In this document: positions 1 through 5,834 of the stretch, in pieces | Layout of the letters: each line of letters begins with the position of its first letter | Numbering within the stretch: the first letter of the stretch is position 1 | Source of the DNA: Christensenella sp036660175 | GTDB lineage: Bacteria; Bacillota; Clostridia; Christensenellales; Christensenellaceae | DNA length: 7,438 nt | Reading direction: 5' to 3' | NCBI GenBank assembly: GCA_036660175.1 | Contig: JAVXBD010000066.1 | Coordinates: 1-7,438 of the forward strand | The notes under the pieces: model-generated | What the model saw: the letters and a program-made list of their open reading frames with translations, nothing else | Databases searched by the model: none | What the model was told of the DNA's origin: nothing | Translations under genes and position numbers: made by a program

Positions 1-265
1 AAGCTGCAACATCATCACCCGTGATTTCTAAAACTTTTTTATTGTTTGCAATGCCTGATTCAAATAATTCAACTAAATCATTATGCGCTTCCATCATATC
101 GTATCCTGCACCTGCGGTAAACATCCACATATAACTTTGAATTTTCTTGAACACAAATCTATAATCCTCTGGCATCGCCTCAACCCTTGCCATTTGCTGC
201 TTATACTCTCTTTTTTCTTCAATCATTCGTTTGAAATTAAAGTAATCATTAAAAAAATCCGACAT
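1..265 (-). CDS. DUF1048 family protein (C-terminus off the left edge)
   Basis: This open frame is read on the minus strand from an ATG at 265-263 and has no stop for 88 codons until it leaves the window, so the 3' end is missing. The translation begins MSDFFNDYFNFKRMIEEKRE and contains 'MPEDYRFVFKKIQSYMW' (about residues 31-47) and 'LEITGDDVAA' at the window edge. These match my memory of DUF1048 proteins, small helical proteins of roughly 110-120 residues and unknown function that commonly sit next to a PadR regulator in Firmicutes. Its start overlaps the padR stop by one base (TAATG), and its ribosome binding site AGGAGG lies inside the last padR codons, so translation is probably coupled. 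It should be expressed and controlled together with padR. The function is unknown; a role as partner or target of the regulator is inference from gene pairing only. Confidence 0.82.
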   Translation of the reverse strand, partial: MSDFFNDYFNFKRMIEEKREYKQQMARVEAMPEDYRFVFKKIQSYMWMFTAGAGYDMMEAHNDLVELFESGIANNKKVLEITGDDVAA

Positions 266-588
266 TAATTTTCCTCCTTTAAGGAATTAATTTTTGATGA
301 AATAAAGTTCCATTTTTCCCAAAATAGGGTTAGTTGTTCTTTGCCTTGATTGTTAAGTTCATAAAACTTACGTGGCGGTCCAAGTTCGGACGGCTTTTTT
401 TGGACGGTTACAAGTTGATTCTTTTCCAAACGAACAAGTATCGTATAAACTGTACCTTCAACTACATCATTAAAACCTAATGCGTTTAATTTTCTTGTTA
501 TTTCATATCCATAAGTTTGCTCTCTGCTAATGAGTTCAAGTATAAAACCCTCCAACACGCCTTTAAGCATTTCTGTCAAGTTTTCCAA
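265..588 (-). CDS. PadR family transcriptional regulator
   Basis: This 107-residue protein is a short PadR-type winged-helix repressor. The family hallmarks are visible: 'TYGYEI' (residues 25-30) in the first part of the winged helix, 'EGTVYTILVRLEKNQLV' (44-60) covering the recognition helix and the next turn, and 'GPPRKFYELNNQGK' (70-83) forming the wing. The rest (84-107) is a short helix likely used for dimerisation, as in the small PadR subfamily. The start is a TTG at 588-586: GGAGG at 596-600 lies 7 nt upstream of it, while the first ATG (codon 7) is too far from that site. PadR proteins usually repress their own operon and respond to a small ligand. The promoter upstream (632-660) is overlaid by inverted repeats, consistent with this. 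The gene is followed directly by the DUF1048 gene with a one-base overlap. The ligand is not known. Confidence 0.9.
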   Translation of the reverse strand: MENLTEMLKGVLEGFILELISREQTYGYEITRKLNALGFNDVVEGTVYTILVRLEKNQLVTVQKKPSELGPPRKFYELNNQGKEQLTLFWEKWNFISSKINSLKEEN

Positions 589-604
589 ATGTAAACCTCC
601 ATAT

Positions 605-648
605 CTACTAAGTATGACTTAGCACATCTATATAGTAACACTTAGTAG
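605..648. promoter_or_regulatory. Inverted-repeat operator candidate over the padR promoter
   Basis: CTACTAAGT (605-613) and ACTTAGTAG (640-648) form a perfect 9-bp inverted repeat. The left arm also belongs to a tighter palindrome, CTAAGT-ATG-ACTTAG (608-622). One arm lies in the -35/-10 spacer and the others lie just past the expected transcription start, which is where a repressor would block polymerase. PadR proteins bind dyad sites in their own promoters, so autoregulation is the natural reading. Binding itself is inferred. Confidence 0.6.
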
Positions 649-660
649 CAATTCTGTCAA
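632..660 (-). promoter_or_regulatory. Sigma-A-type promoter of padR-DUF1048
   Basis: On the minus strand, a perfect -35 box TTGACA (660-655) and a -10 box TACTAT (637-632) are separated by exactly 17 bp. Transcription would start near 625, giving a leader of roughly 35-40 nt before the TTG start of padR. The spacer and the start region carry the inverted repeats listed separately. Confidence 0.8.
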
Positions 661-671
661 CTGCACAACTC

Positions 672-712
672 AAAAATAAAAAGGTGATGTATCCAAAAGA
701 AGCATCACCTTT
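672..712 (-). terminator. Intrinsic terminator of the left SDR gene
   Basis: A 10-bp perfect stem (AAAGGTGATG at 680-689 with CATCACCTTT at 703-712) encloses a 13-nt loop. Read on the minus strand it is followed by a T-rich tail (TTATTTTT). It lies 46 bp beyond the SDR stop codon and ahead of the padR promoter, so it separates the two transcription units. Confidence 0.8.
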
Positions 713-757
713 ATAATTGATAATAAGACTATATATAATGCAGAAAATATCTGCCTT

Positions 758-1528
758 TTAATAAAGTGTATAACCGCCATCGCACACAAGCTCTGCGCCT
801 GTTACATAAGACGAAGCATCACTTGCCAAATAAACAATTGTGCCAGACATTTCATAAGGCTCTGCAAAACGTCCCATTGGAACACGTGGAAGCCATACTT
901 TGTGCATGTCTGTCCACTGTTTTGCCATTTCTGTCATGTGATAGCCTGGGCTTACACAGTTGACACGTACGCCGTCAGGAGCAAGCTCACAACCGAGTGA
1001 ACGTGTAAAGGAAATGATTGCGCCTTTGCTTGCTGCATAATAAGTCGCTCTTTGCGGAACGTTGTAAATATGTGCAGACATAGATGCAACATTGATGATA
1101 GAACCACTGTGCTGTTTCACCATATATTTTGCAGCCTCACGACAGCAGTAAATTGTTCCGTTTGTGTTGACTTCGATTTGAAAAGCGATGTCTTTTGGAT
1201 CAAGGTCAACCAATTTGCCTTCAATGGTTGCAATTCCAGCATTGTTGTATAAAACATCAATGTGGCCGAAAGTATCGACTACTTCTTTAAACATAGCTTC
1301 AACGTCAGCATACTCATTAACGCAGCATTTTAAACCGATTGCTGTACCGCCTGTTTTTTCTGCGCCTTCTTTTGCTGCGCCTTGCGCTCTTTCAAGCGTA
1401 ATGTCCGTATAAACTACGATTGCGCCTGCTTCTAATAGACCTTGGGATACGGCTTTGCCGATTCCTGCCGCTGCGCCTGTTACAACAGCAACTTTCCCGT
1501 CCAACTTAAATTTGTCAAGAATACCCAT
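758..1528 (-). CDS. SDR family NAD(P)-dependent oxidoreductase (copy 1)
   Basis: This is a 256-residue classical short-chain dehydrogenase, the normal length for the family. Visible motifs: cofactor-binding TGAAAGIG (17-24), acidic Asp42 after beta-2, which favours NAD(H), NNAG (95-98), structural Asn121, catalytic Ser149 in 'NVASMS', and the YxxxK pair Tyr164/Lys168, followed by SPGY (193-196). The 'YNVPQ' stretch (155-159) and the PGYHMTE region resemble the sorbose-reductase/mannitol-dehydrogenase-like branch, so a polyol or ketose is a reasonable guess; the true substrate is unknown. One oddity is that the family's usual Asp in the 'CDV' motif that contacts adenine is Cys69 here (CCV), while copy 2 keeps Asp. 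About 81% identical to copy 2 by my manual alignment. The ribosome site AAAGGAGA (1536-1543) sits 7 nt before ATG. It has its own promoter (1598-1626) and terminator. Confidence 0.93.
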   Translation of the reverse strand: MGILDKFKLDGKVAVVTGAAAGIGKAVSQGLLEAGAIVVYTDITLERAQGAAKEGAEKTGGTAIGLKCCVNEYADVEAMFKEVVDTFGHIDVLYNNAGIATIEGKLVDLDPKDIAFQIEVNTNGTIYCCREAAKYMVKQHSGSIINVASMSAHIYNVPQRATYYAASKGAIISFTRSLGCELAPDGVRVNCVSPGYHMTEMAKQWTDMHKVWLPRVPMGRFAEPYEMSGTIVYLASDASSYVTGAELVCDGGYTLY

Positions 1529-1597
1529 AAAAAAATCTCCTTTTACTTGTTTTTAAATTGTGATCATAAAACTTGATAATCATACTTTGATAGCCTC

Positions 1598-1626
1598 AGT
1601 ATAGCAGTTCGCAGAGGACTTGTAAA
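1598..1626 (-). promoter_or_regulatory. Promoter of SDR copy 1
   Basis: On the minus strand, -35 TTTACA (1626-1621) and -10 TATACT (1603-1598) are spaced by 17 bp. Transcription should start near 1591, leaving a leader of about 62 nt. That leader includes two small palindromes, TGATAATCA (1574-1582) and TGATCA (1561-1566), which could be further protein sites, though such short motifs occur by chance in AT-rich DNA. Confidence 0.75.
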
Positions 1627-1638
1627 CAGCAAAGATAT

Positions 1639-1680
1639 ACAGATGTGCAGCTATATTTTAAAAACTGGAACAGATGTGCA
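1639..1680. repeat. Pair of 11-bp direct repeats upstream of SDR copy 1
   Basis: ACAGATGTGCA occurs at 1639-1649 and again, exactly, at 1670-1680. The start-to-start distance is 31 bp, close to three turns of B-DNA, and the repeats lie just upstream of the -35 box of SDR copy 1. This placement suits an activator or cooperative regulator bound on one face of the helix. No regulator gene for it is identifiable in the window. Confidence 0.6.
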
Positions 1681-1702
1681 TAAATGTGATAGATAAGCAA
1701 TT

Positions 1703-1749
1703 AAAAAAAATAACAAAAAAGCAATGAGCTTTTACACCCACTGCTTTTT
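1703..1749 (-). terminator. Intrinsic terminator of SDR copy 2
   Basis: An 11-bp stem (1716-1726 with 1739-1749, one G-U pair in the minus-strand RNA) with a 12-nt loop lies shortly after the SDR copy 2 stop codon. On the minus strand it is followed by a T-rich tail ending in eight T residues (1710-1703). It ends transcription before the copy 1 control region. Confidence 0.85.
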
Positions 1750-1766
1750 GAAAGGACAGTTTACTT

Positions 1767-2537
1767 TTAATAAAGTGTGTAACCGCCGTCACAGATAAGC
1801 TCTGCGCCCGTTACATAAGACGATGCGTCACTTGCCAAATAGACAACTGCGCCCGACATTTCATAAGGATCTGCAAAACGTCCCATTGGGACACGCTCTA
1901 ACCAGATTGGGTGCATTTCTTCCCATTTTAGATTTAGCTCTGTCATGTGATAGCCTGGGCTTACACAGTTGACACGTACGCCGTCTGGAGCAAGCTCACA
2001 GCCAAGTGAACGGGTAAAGGAAATGATTGCGCCTTTTGTAGCAGCATAGTAGGTTGCTCTTTGTGGAACGTTATAGATATGAGCAGACATGGAAGCTACA
2101 TTGATGATAGAACCACTGTGCTGTTTTACCATGTATTTTGCTGCTTCACGTGAGCAGTAAATTGTTCCGTTTACGTTTACGTCAACATGCTTTGCAATAA
2201 ACTCTGGTGAAAGATTTACTAAGTAATCTGCACCGTTTGCAATACCAGCGTTGTTGTAAAGAATGTCGATATGTCCGTAAGTATCGTTTACAGTTTTGAA
2301 CATTGCTTCTACTTCTGCTGGATTTGAAACATCACATTTCAGTCCCAATGCTGTACCACCTGTTTTTGCAGCGCCTGCTTTTGCTGCTGCTTGTGCAGAT
2401 TCAAGGTTCATGTCAGAATAAACGACTATGGCACCAGCCTCCAATAAGCCTTGTGAAACCGCATTACCAATACCAGCAGCGGCACCTGTTACAATTGCAA
2501 CTCTGCCATCCAGTTTAAATTTATCAAGAATACCCAT
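1767..2537 (-). CDS. SDR family NAD(P)-dependent oxidoreductase (copy 2)
   Basis: This 256-residue paralog of the neighbouring SDR has the full classical set: TGAAAGIG (17-24), Asp42 suggesting NAD(H), Asp69 in 'CDV' for the adenine pocket, NNAG (95-98), Asn121, Ser149 and Tyr164/Lys168. The two proteins start with the same nine residues, MGILDKFKL, and end with the same DGGYTLY. Residues 130-200 differ at only one position (Thr/Ser167), whereas residues 101-120 and the loop 201-214, which usually shape the substrate pocket in this fold, differ strongly. This points to a shared mechanism but possibly different substrates. The polyol/ketose assignment is tentative, as for copy 1. AAGGAGA (2544-2550) sits 6 nt before ATG. 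The gene is divergent from the ABC importer across the 697-bp intergenic region. Confidence 0.93.
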   Translation of the reverse strand: MGILDKFKLDGRVAIVTGAAAGIGNAVSQGLLEAGAIVVYSDMNLESAQAAAKAGAAKTGGTALGLKCDVSNPAEVEAMFKTVNDTYGHIDILYNNAGIANGADYLVNLSPEFIAKHVDVNVNGTIYCSREAAKYMVKQHSGSIINVASMSAHIYNVPQRATYYAATKGAIISFTRSLGCELAPDGVRVNCVSPGYHMTELNLKWEEMHPIWLERVPMGRFADPYEMSGAVVYLASDASSYVTGAELICDGGYTLY

Positions 2538-2575
2538 AAAAAATCTCCTTCTATTAATTATATTTATTTAACCTT

Positions 2576-2604
2576 AGTATACTTCAAAAAAAAAAGGAAA
2601 TCAA
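2576..2604 (-). promoter_or_regulatory. Promoter of SDR copy 2
   Basis: On the minus strand, -35 TTGATT (2604-2599) and -10 TATACT (2581-2576) are 17 bp apart. The spacer is a run of ten T residues on that strand, an unusual and probably bent or slippage-prone spacer. The expected start near 2569 gives a leader of about 30 nt. Confidence 0.75.
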
Positions 2605-2633
2605 TACTAAATTTCGAGAAAAGTATGCGTTTA

Positions 2634-2647
2634 TTTACAATTGTAAA
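2634..2647. promoter_or_regulatory. Perfect 14-bp palindrome upstream of SDR copy 2
   Basis: TTTACAATTGTAAA is a perfect palindrome, centred about 70 bp upstream of the predicted SDR copy 2 transcription start. The position would suit an activator, or the upstream site of a looping repressor. The protein that might bind is not known. Confidence 0.45.
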
Positions 2648-2673
2648 GAAACTTTAATTTTTTAAATTTATGC

Positions 2674-2702
2674 TTGCATTTTAAAAAGTTTAAGGGTATA
2701 CT
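2674..2702 (+). promoter_or_regulatory. Possible distal plus-strand promoter
   Basis: TTGCAT (2674-2679), a 17-bp spacer and TATACT (2697-2702) form a reasonable sigma-A promoter pointing toward the importer. If used, it would start an RNA near 2709, giving a long (over 500 nt) leader through the nested inverted repeat or a separate small RNA. AT-rich sequence makes chance matches likely, so this is weak. Confidence 0.3.
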
Positions 2703-2775
2703 TTAAATATAATATTGGAAGAAATAAATGCATATGTTCATTGCAATTGATAGATTTTGTCCAAGCGTTTAAGTA

Positions 2776-2844
2776 TTATTGAAATATTATGATATTGCAA
2801 AACAAACGTGGCAATATTGAAACATACTCGTAATATTTCAATAA
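2776..2844. repeat. Nested inverted repeat in the divergent region
   Basis: TTATTGAAATATTA (2776-2789) and TAATATTTCAATAA (2831-2844) are a perfect 14-bp inverted repeat. Between them, ATATTGC (2792-2798) and GCAATAT (2811-2817) form a second, 7-bp inverted repeat. A third pairing is possible between TATTGAAA (2815-2822) and TTTCAATA (2836-2843), which would compete with the outer stem. It has no T-rich tail of terminator type. It may be a multi-site operator or a structured RNA element. Confidence 0.55.
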
Positions 2845-3094
2845 AAAATGCAGAAATTGATGAAATTAATAAAAAACCTATTGCGTTTTATTTCTGTTTA
2901 TAGTAATATGCAATAAGTAATTAAAAACGAATACATGAGTTTTATATAATGGGTGTATACGTATAAAAATATAAAGAATGGTAAACTTGTAAAATATTTA
3001 TGTAAATGATTTTCATTTGGACTTTATAGGTAGACAAGCAAAAAAACAATTTAATGAAAGAGTGTTATTGTGCAAATGTTTTATATTAATTGCA

Positions 3095-3113
3095 GCCAGT
3101 GGGGTTTACTGGC
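3095..3113. promoter_or_regulatory. Operator-like palindrome over the importer promoter
   Basis: GCCAGT (3095-3100) and ACTGGC (3108-3113) are a perfect 6-bp inverted repeat with a 7-bp spacer. The right arm overlaps the -35 box of the importer promoter, a classic position for repression. Its GC content stands out from the surrounding AT-rich DNA, which makes chance less likely. No cognate regulator is present in the window. Confidence 0.5.
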
Positions 3114-3132
3114 ATTGTATGATTTATATAAT
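3105..3132 (+). promoter_or_regulatory. Main promoter of the ABC importer operon
   Basis: TTTACT (3105-3110) and a consensus TATAAT (3127-3132) are separated by 16 bp. Transcription would start near 3139, leaving a leader of about 96 nt. The weak -35 combined with a perfect -10 and an overlapping palindrome suggests a regulated promoter. Confidence 0.7.
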
Positions 3133-3193
3133 ACTAAAATTGCGTGAAAGTCATCATAAAATACGAAAGTAAAAATGATTGTGTTTTATTGTG

Positions 3194-3209
3194 CCTTTTG
3201 TGTAAAAGG
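3194..3209 (+). other. Small hairpin in the importer leader
   Basis: CCTTTT (3194-3199) and AAAAGG (3204-3209) pair around a 4-nt loop, nine bases upstream of the strong ribosome site GGAGGTGAT (3219-3227). It leaves that site free, and no T run follows directly, so it is neither an obvious terminator nor a ribosome-site mask. It may simply help keep the start region open. Confidence 0.35.
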
Positions 3210-3234
3210 AATTCTTTTGGAGGTGATGAACTAA

Positions 3235-4722
3235 ATGGCAGAGGAAATTTTAAGCTTAAGCAACGTATCAAAAACGTTTCCTGGTGTAAAAGCTTTAAGC
3301 GGTGTAACTTTTGATTTGCACAAAGGCGAAGTTCATTGTTTGTGCGGTGAAAACGGTGCAGGTAAATCGACATTGATTAAAACAATTTCTGGAGCCTATC
3401 AGCCAGACATTGGCGGAACAATTAGTTTTGAGGGAAAGCCTATAAAACTGGATCCGCACTCGGCTATGAAAATGGGTATTCAAACCATCTATCAAGAACA
3501 TATGATTTTTGGCCCGTTGAGTATTACTGAGAACATTTTTGCAGGAATGGAAATTACAAAAAGAGGCGTTCTTCAGAAAGATGAAATGCGCAAAATGACA
3601 AAAGAAGGACTTGAGTTTTTGAACAGTGATCTTGATCCTGATGCAAAAGTCGAAAGTTTATCTTCTGGCGAGCAAAAGATTGTGGAAGTTGCAAAGGCTT
3701 TGATTTTTGAAAAAAAAGTAATTATTATGGATGAGCCTACTGCGTCTTTCTCAGTTACAGAAATCGACAATTTGCTTGAAATTGTTAAAAAAATCAAGCA
3801 ACGTGGTATTGGAATTATTTACATCTCCCATCACTTAGACGAAGTGTTTCGGGTTGCAGACAGAATCTCTGTTTTGCGTGATGGCCAATTAATCAAAACT
3901 GCAAATGTGGGCGAGATTACCGAGCCAGAGCTGATTCACGAGATGGTTGGACGTGATGTTTCTGCTTTTTATAACAGAGAGCATTTCACGCCAGGCGAAG
4001 TTGTGATGGAAGTTGAAAACCTAAAGGGCAACGGTGTGCGTGATATTTCGTTTAATCTAAAACGTGGCGAAATTATCGGTTTTGCAGGCATGGTTGGTTC
4101 AGGTCGAAGCGAGCTTATGACACTTTTGTTTGGCGGCGCACAAAGGCTGAGCGGTAGCATGAAGCTCTTTGGAAAAGAAGTAAGATTTAGAAGTCCTATT
4201 GATGCGATTAAACATAAAATGTGTTATATCACAGAGGATAGACAGGCAACAGGCTTATGTCTGATACACACCATTGCGAGAAACACGATTCTTGCAAATA
4301 TGGTAAAGACAAAAAGCATGGTTATCACACCAAAAGAAGAACGGGAAGTCGGAGATAAGTTTGTAAAAGAACTTAGAACGAAAGCAAAGGATTCTTCAGC
4401 ACTCGCACTTAGTTTATCAGGTGGCAATCAGCAAAAAGTGGTGCTTGCAAAGTGGTTTAATACCGAAGGCGAGATTTATATTTTTGATGAACCTACTCGT
4501 GGTATTGACGTCGGGGCAAAACAAGAAATTTATAAAATCATGACGGATCTTTTAAGAGCGGGAAAGGCCATTATCATGGTTTCGTCCGATATGCCTGAGG
4601 TTGTTTCTATGAGCGACCGAATCTTTGTTATGAAAGATGGCAAAATTGTTGGACAGCTTTCTAAAGAAGAAGTATCCGAAGAAAATATTCTTGAGTATTC
4701 AATAGGAGGAAAGAAAATATGA
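3235..4722 (+). CDS. Sugar ABC importer ATP-binding protein (RbsA/MglA type)
   Basis: This 495-residue protein contains two fused ABC ATPase domains, the layout and length of carbohydrate importers of the CUT2 class such as RbsA, MglA and XylG. It would power uptake at the inner face of the membrane. Domain 1: Walker A GENGAGKST (38-46), Q-loop Gln87, signature LSSGEQ (142-147), Walker B IIMDEP (163-168) with catalytic Glu167, and switch His199. Domain 2: a variant Walker A, GMVGSGRSE (285-293) with Arg in place of Lys, signature LSGGNQQ (394-400), and Walker B IFDEPTRGID (416-425). The Arg variant is usual for the second half of this family, so it is not a defect. GGAGGTGAT (3219-3227) lies 7 nt before ATG. 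The stop overlaps the permease start by 4 bp (ATGA). The transported solute cannot be assigned from the ATPase. Confidence 0.95.
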   Translation: MAEEILSLSNVSKTFPGVKALSGVTFDLHKGEVHCLCGENGAGKSTLIKTISGAYQPDIGGTISFEGKPIKLDPHSAMKMGIQTIYQEHMIFGPLSITENIFAGMEITKRGVLQKDEMRKMTKEGLEFLNSDLDPDAKVESLSSGEQKIVEVAKALIFEKKVIIMDEPTASFSVTEIDNLLEIVKKIKQRGIGIIYISHHLDEVFRVADRISVLRDGQLIKTANVGEITEPELIHEMVGRDVSAFYNREHFTPGEVVMEVENLKGNGVRDISFNLKRGEIIGFAGMVGSGRSELMTLLFGGAQRLSGSMKLFGKEVRFRSPIDAIKHKMCYITEDRQATGLCLIHTIARNTILANMVKTKSMVITPKEEREVGDKFVKELRTKAKDSSALALSLSGGNQQKVVLAKWFNTEGEIYIFDEPTRGIDVGAKQEIYKIMTDLLRAGKAIIMVSSDMPEVVSMSDRIFVMKDGKIVGQLSKEEVSEENILEYSIGGKKI

Positions 4723-5834
4723 AGGAGACAGCTCCAAACAAGCCGTTAGTAAATAAAAAACGTTCACTTTTCAAAGGTGAAAACGGCAGTGTTATATTAA
4801 TTTTTATTTTATTTGTAATCGGTATCATAGCATTTGAGTTAATTACAAGCGTGGTTGCAGGAGAACCTACTTATCCGAAATTTATTACTCCCGCAAACTG
4901 GCTCAACATCATCATGCAGGTTTCTGTTGTTGGTATTATGGCAATGGGCATGGGCGTTGTTATGATTGGTGGCGGTATCGACCTTTCGGTTGGTATGGTT
5001 GTTTCGTTCGTTGCTCTGTATGTTGCAAAAGCGTATACAGACTGGCATATGCCGCTTCCACTGGCAATCATTACTGTGATTATCTTTGCAGTGTTGATGG
5101 AAGGCGCAATGGGCTTTATTATTTCAAGGCTGAAGGTTGAACCATTCATCATTACCTTGGGTGGTATGATTTGTATCAAGGGTATTGCCCTTGTAGTCAG
5201 CAACTCTAAAGAAGTTACCATGACAGGCGCACTTGATTGGTTAAAAGGAAACATGGTTGGTGATGGCATCAAGGATCCTATCAGCGGACTTCCACTGGTA
5301 GTGCAGACCTATGTACTGGTATTTATAGCCGCAACTATTATTATATGGTTGGTTATGAAATATACAAAATACGGCAGAAGAGTTTATGCTGTTGGTGCAA
5401 ACAAACAAGCTGCATACCTTGCAGGTATCAATGTAAAGAATGTGGTTATGTCCACTTACTTATTAAACGGTTTGCTTGTTGCAATTGGTGGTATTTGCCT
5501 AATGGCTCGTTCAAATACGGCGGTTATCACAATCGGGCAGAGTTTGGAGATTGACGTTATCGCGGCGGTAGTTATCGGCGGGGTTGCGATGTCCGGTGGT
5601 AAAGGTAATATGTGGGGTGTATTCATTGGTGTAATATTGATGGGTGCGATTGCAAACGGCATGAACATCCTAAAAATCCAAGCGGATATGCAGTATATTG
5701 TAAAAGGTTTGATTCTAATCATTGTTGTATCGGCTGGTGCATTTGCAACAACCGTGCAGGAAAAACGTATCCTCAAACAACAAAGAGAAGAATTTGAAAG
5801 CCAAGAAAAACTCGGAAAAGAAAGCGCAAAATAA
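4719..5834 (+). CDS. Sugar ABC importer permease (RbsC-like, BPD_transp_2)
   Basis: This 371-residue integral membrane protein forms the channel of the importer, probably as a homodimer. It has many hydrophobic segments (for example about 24-46, 67-85, 90-104, 114-134, 146-160, 194-213, 245-262, 279-291, 298-312 and 328-345). The family motif GGGIDLSVG is at 84-92, and the 'GGVAMSGGKGNMWG' loop (287-300) matches the conserved cytoplasmic loop region of RbsC-type permeases. It is longer than E. coli RbsC (about 320 residues) because of a basic 20-residue N-terminal tail, a larger loop near 160-193 and a charged, Glu/Lys-rich C-terminal tail (347-371). AGGAGGA (4704-4710) lies inside the end of the ATPase gene, 8 nt before ATG, and the two genes overlap by 4 bp, so they are likely translated in a coupled way to match amounts. 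Confidence 0.95.
   Translation: MKETAPNKPLVNKKRSLFKGENGSVILIFILFVIGIIAFELITSVVAGEPTYPKFITPANWLNIIMQVSVVGIMAMGMGVVMIGGGIDLSVGMVVSFVALYVAKAYTDWHMPLPLAIITVIIFAVLMEGAMGFIISRLKVEPFIITLGGMICIKGIALVVSNSKEVTMTGALDWLKGNMVGDGIKDPISGLPLVVQTYVLVFIAATIIIWLVMKYTKYGRRVYAVGANKQAAYLAGINVKNVVMSTYLLNGLLVAIGGICLMARSNTAVITIGQSLEIDVIAAVVIGGVAMSGGKGNMWGVFIGVILMGAIANGMNILKIQADMQYIVKGLILIIVVSAGAFATTVQEKRILKQQREEFESQEKLGKESAK

Larger units (their letters stand above)
2538..3234. other. 697-bp AT-rich divergent intergenic region
   Basis: No convincing gene is present on either strand between the SDR copy 2 start and the ATPase start. From left to right it holds the SDR copy 2 promoter, a 14-bp palindrome (2634-2647), a plus-strand promoter-like pair (2674-2702), a nested inverted repeat (2776-2844), the palindrome TATACGTATA (2956-2965), a weak Fur-box-like sequence (3002-3020), an inverted repeat over the operon promoter (3095-3113), that promoter (3105-3132), and a 96-nt leader. 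The region is much longer than two ordinary promoters need, so it may hold several operators or a small RNA. AT-rich DNA produces chance palindromes, so short ones deserve caution. Confidence 0.6.

Noticed and set aside
83..268. 61-residue open frame on the plus strand
   Set aside because: It is antisense to the DUF1048 gene, whose translation fits a known family with a good ribosome site.
3226..3234. A two-codon reading frame (ATG AAC TAA) directly ahead of the ATPase start
   Set aside because: Its ATG overlaps the ribosome binding site GGAGGTGAT, so it has no ribosome site of its own; the site is spaced correctly for the ATG at 3235.
4087..4113. Arg instead of Lys in the second Walker A of the ATPase, which might look like a dead domain
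   Set aside because: This GxVGSGRSE form is the normal state of the second domain in RbsA/MglA-type ATPases, so it is not a mutation of note.
4871..5272. 133-residue open frame on the minus strand inside the permease gene
   Set aside because: It lies fully antisense to a well-supported membrane protein gene, and its composition (rich in Ile, Thr, Pro) is what the complement of hydrophobic codons yields; no ribosome site or family match is apparent.
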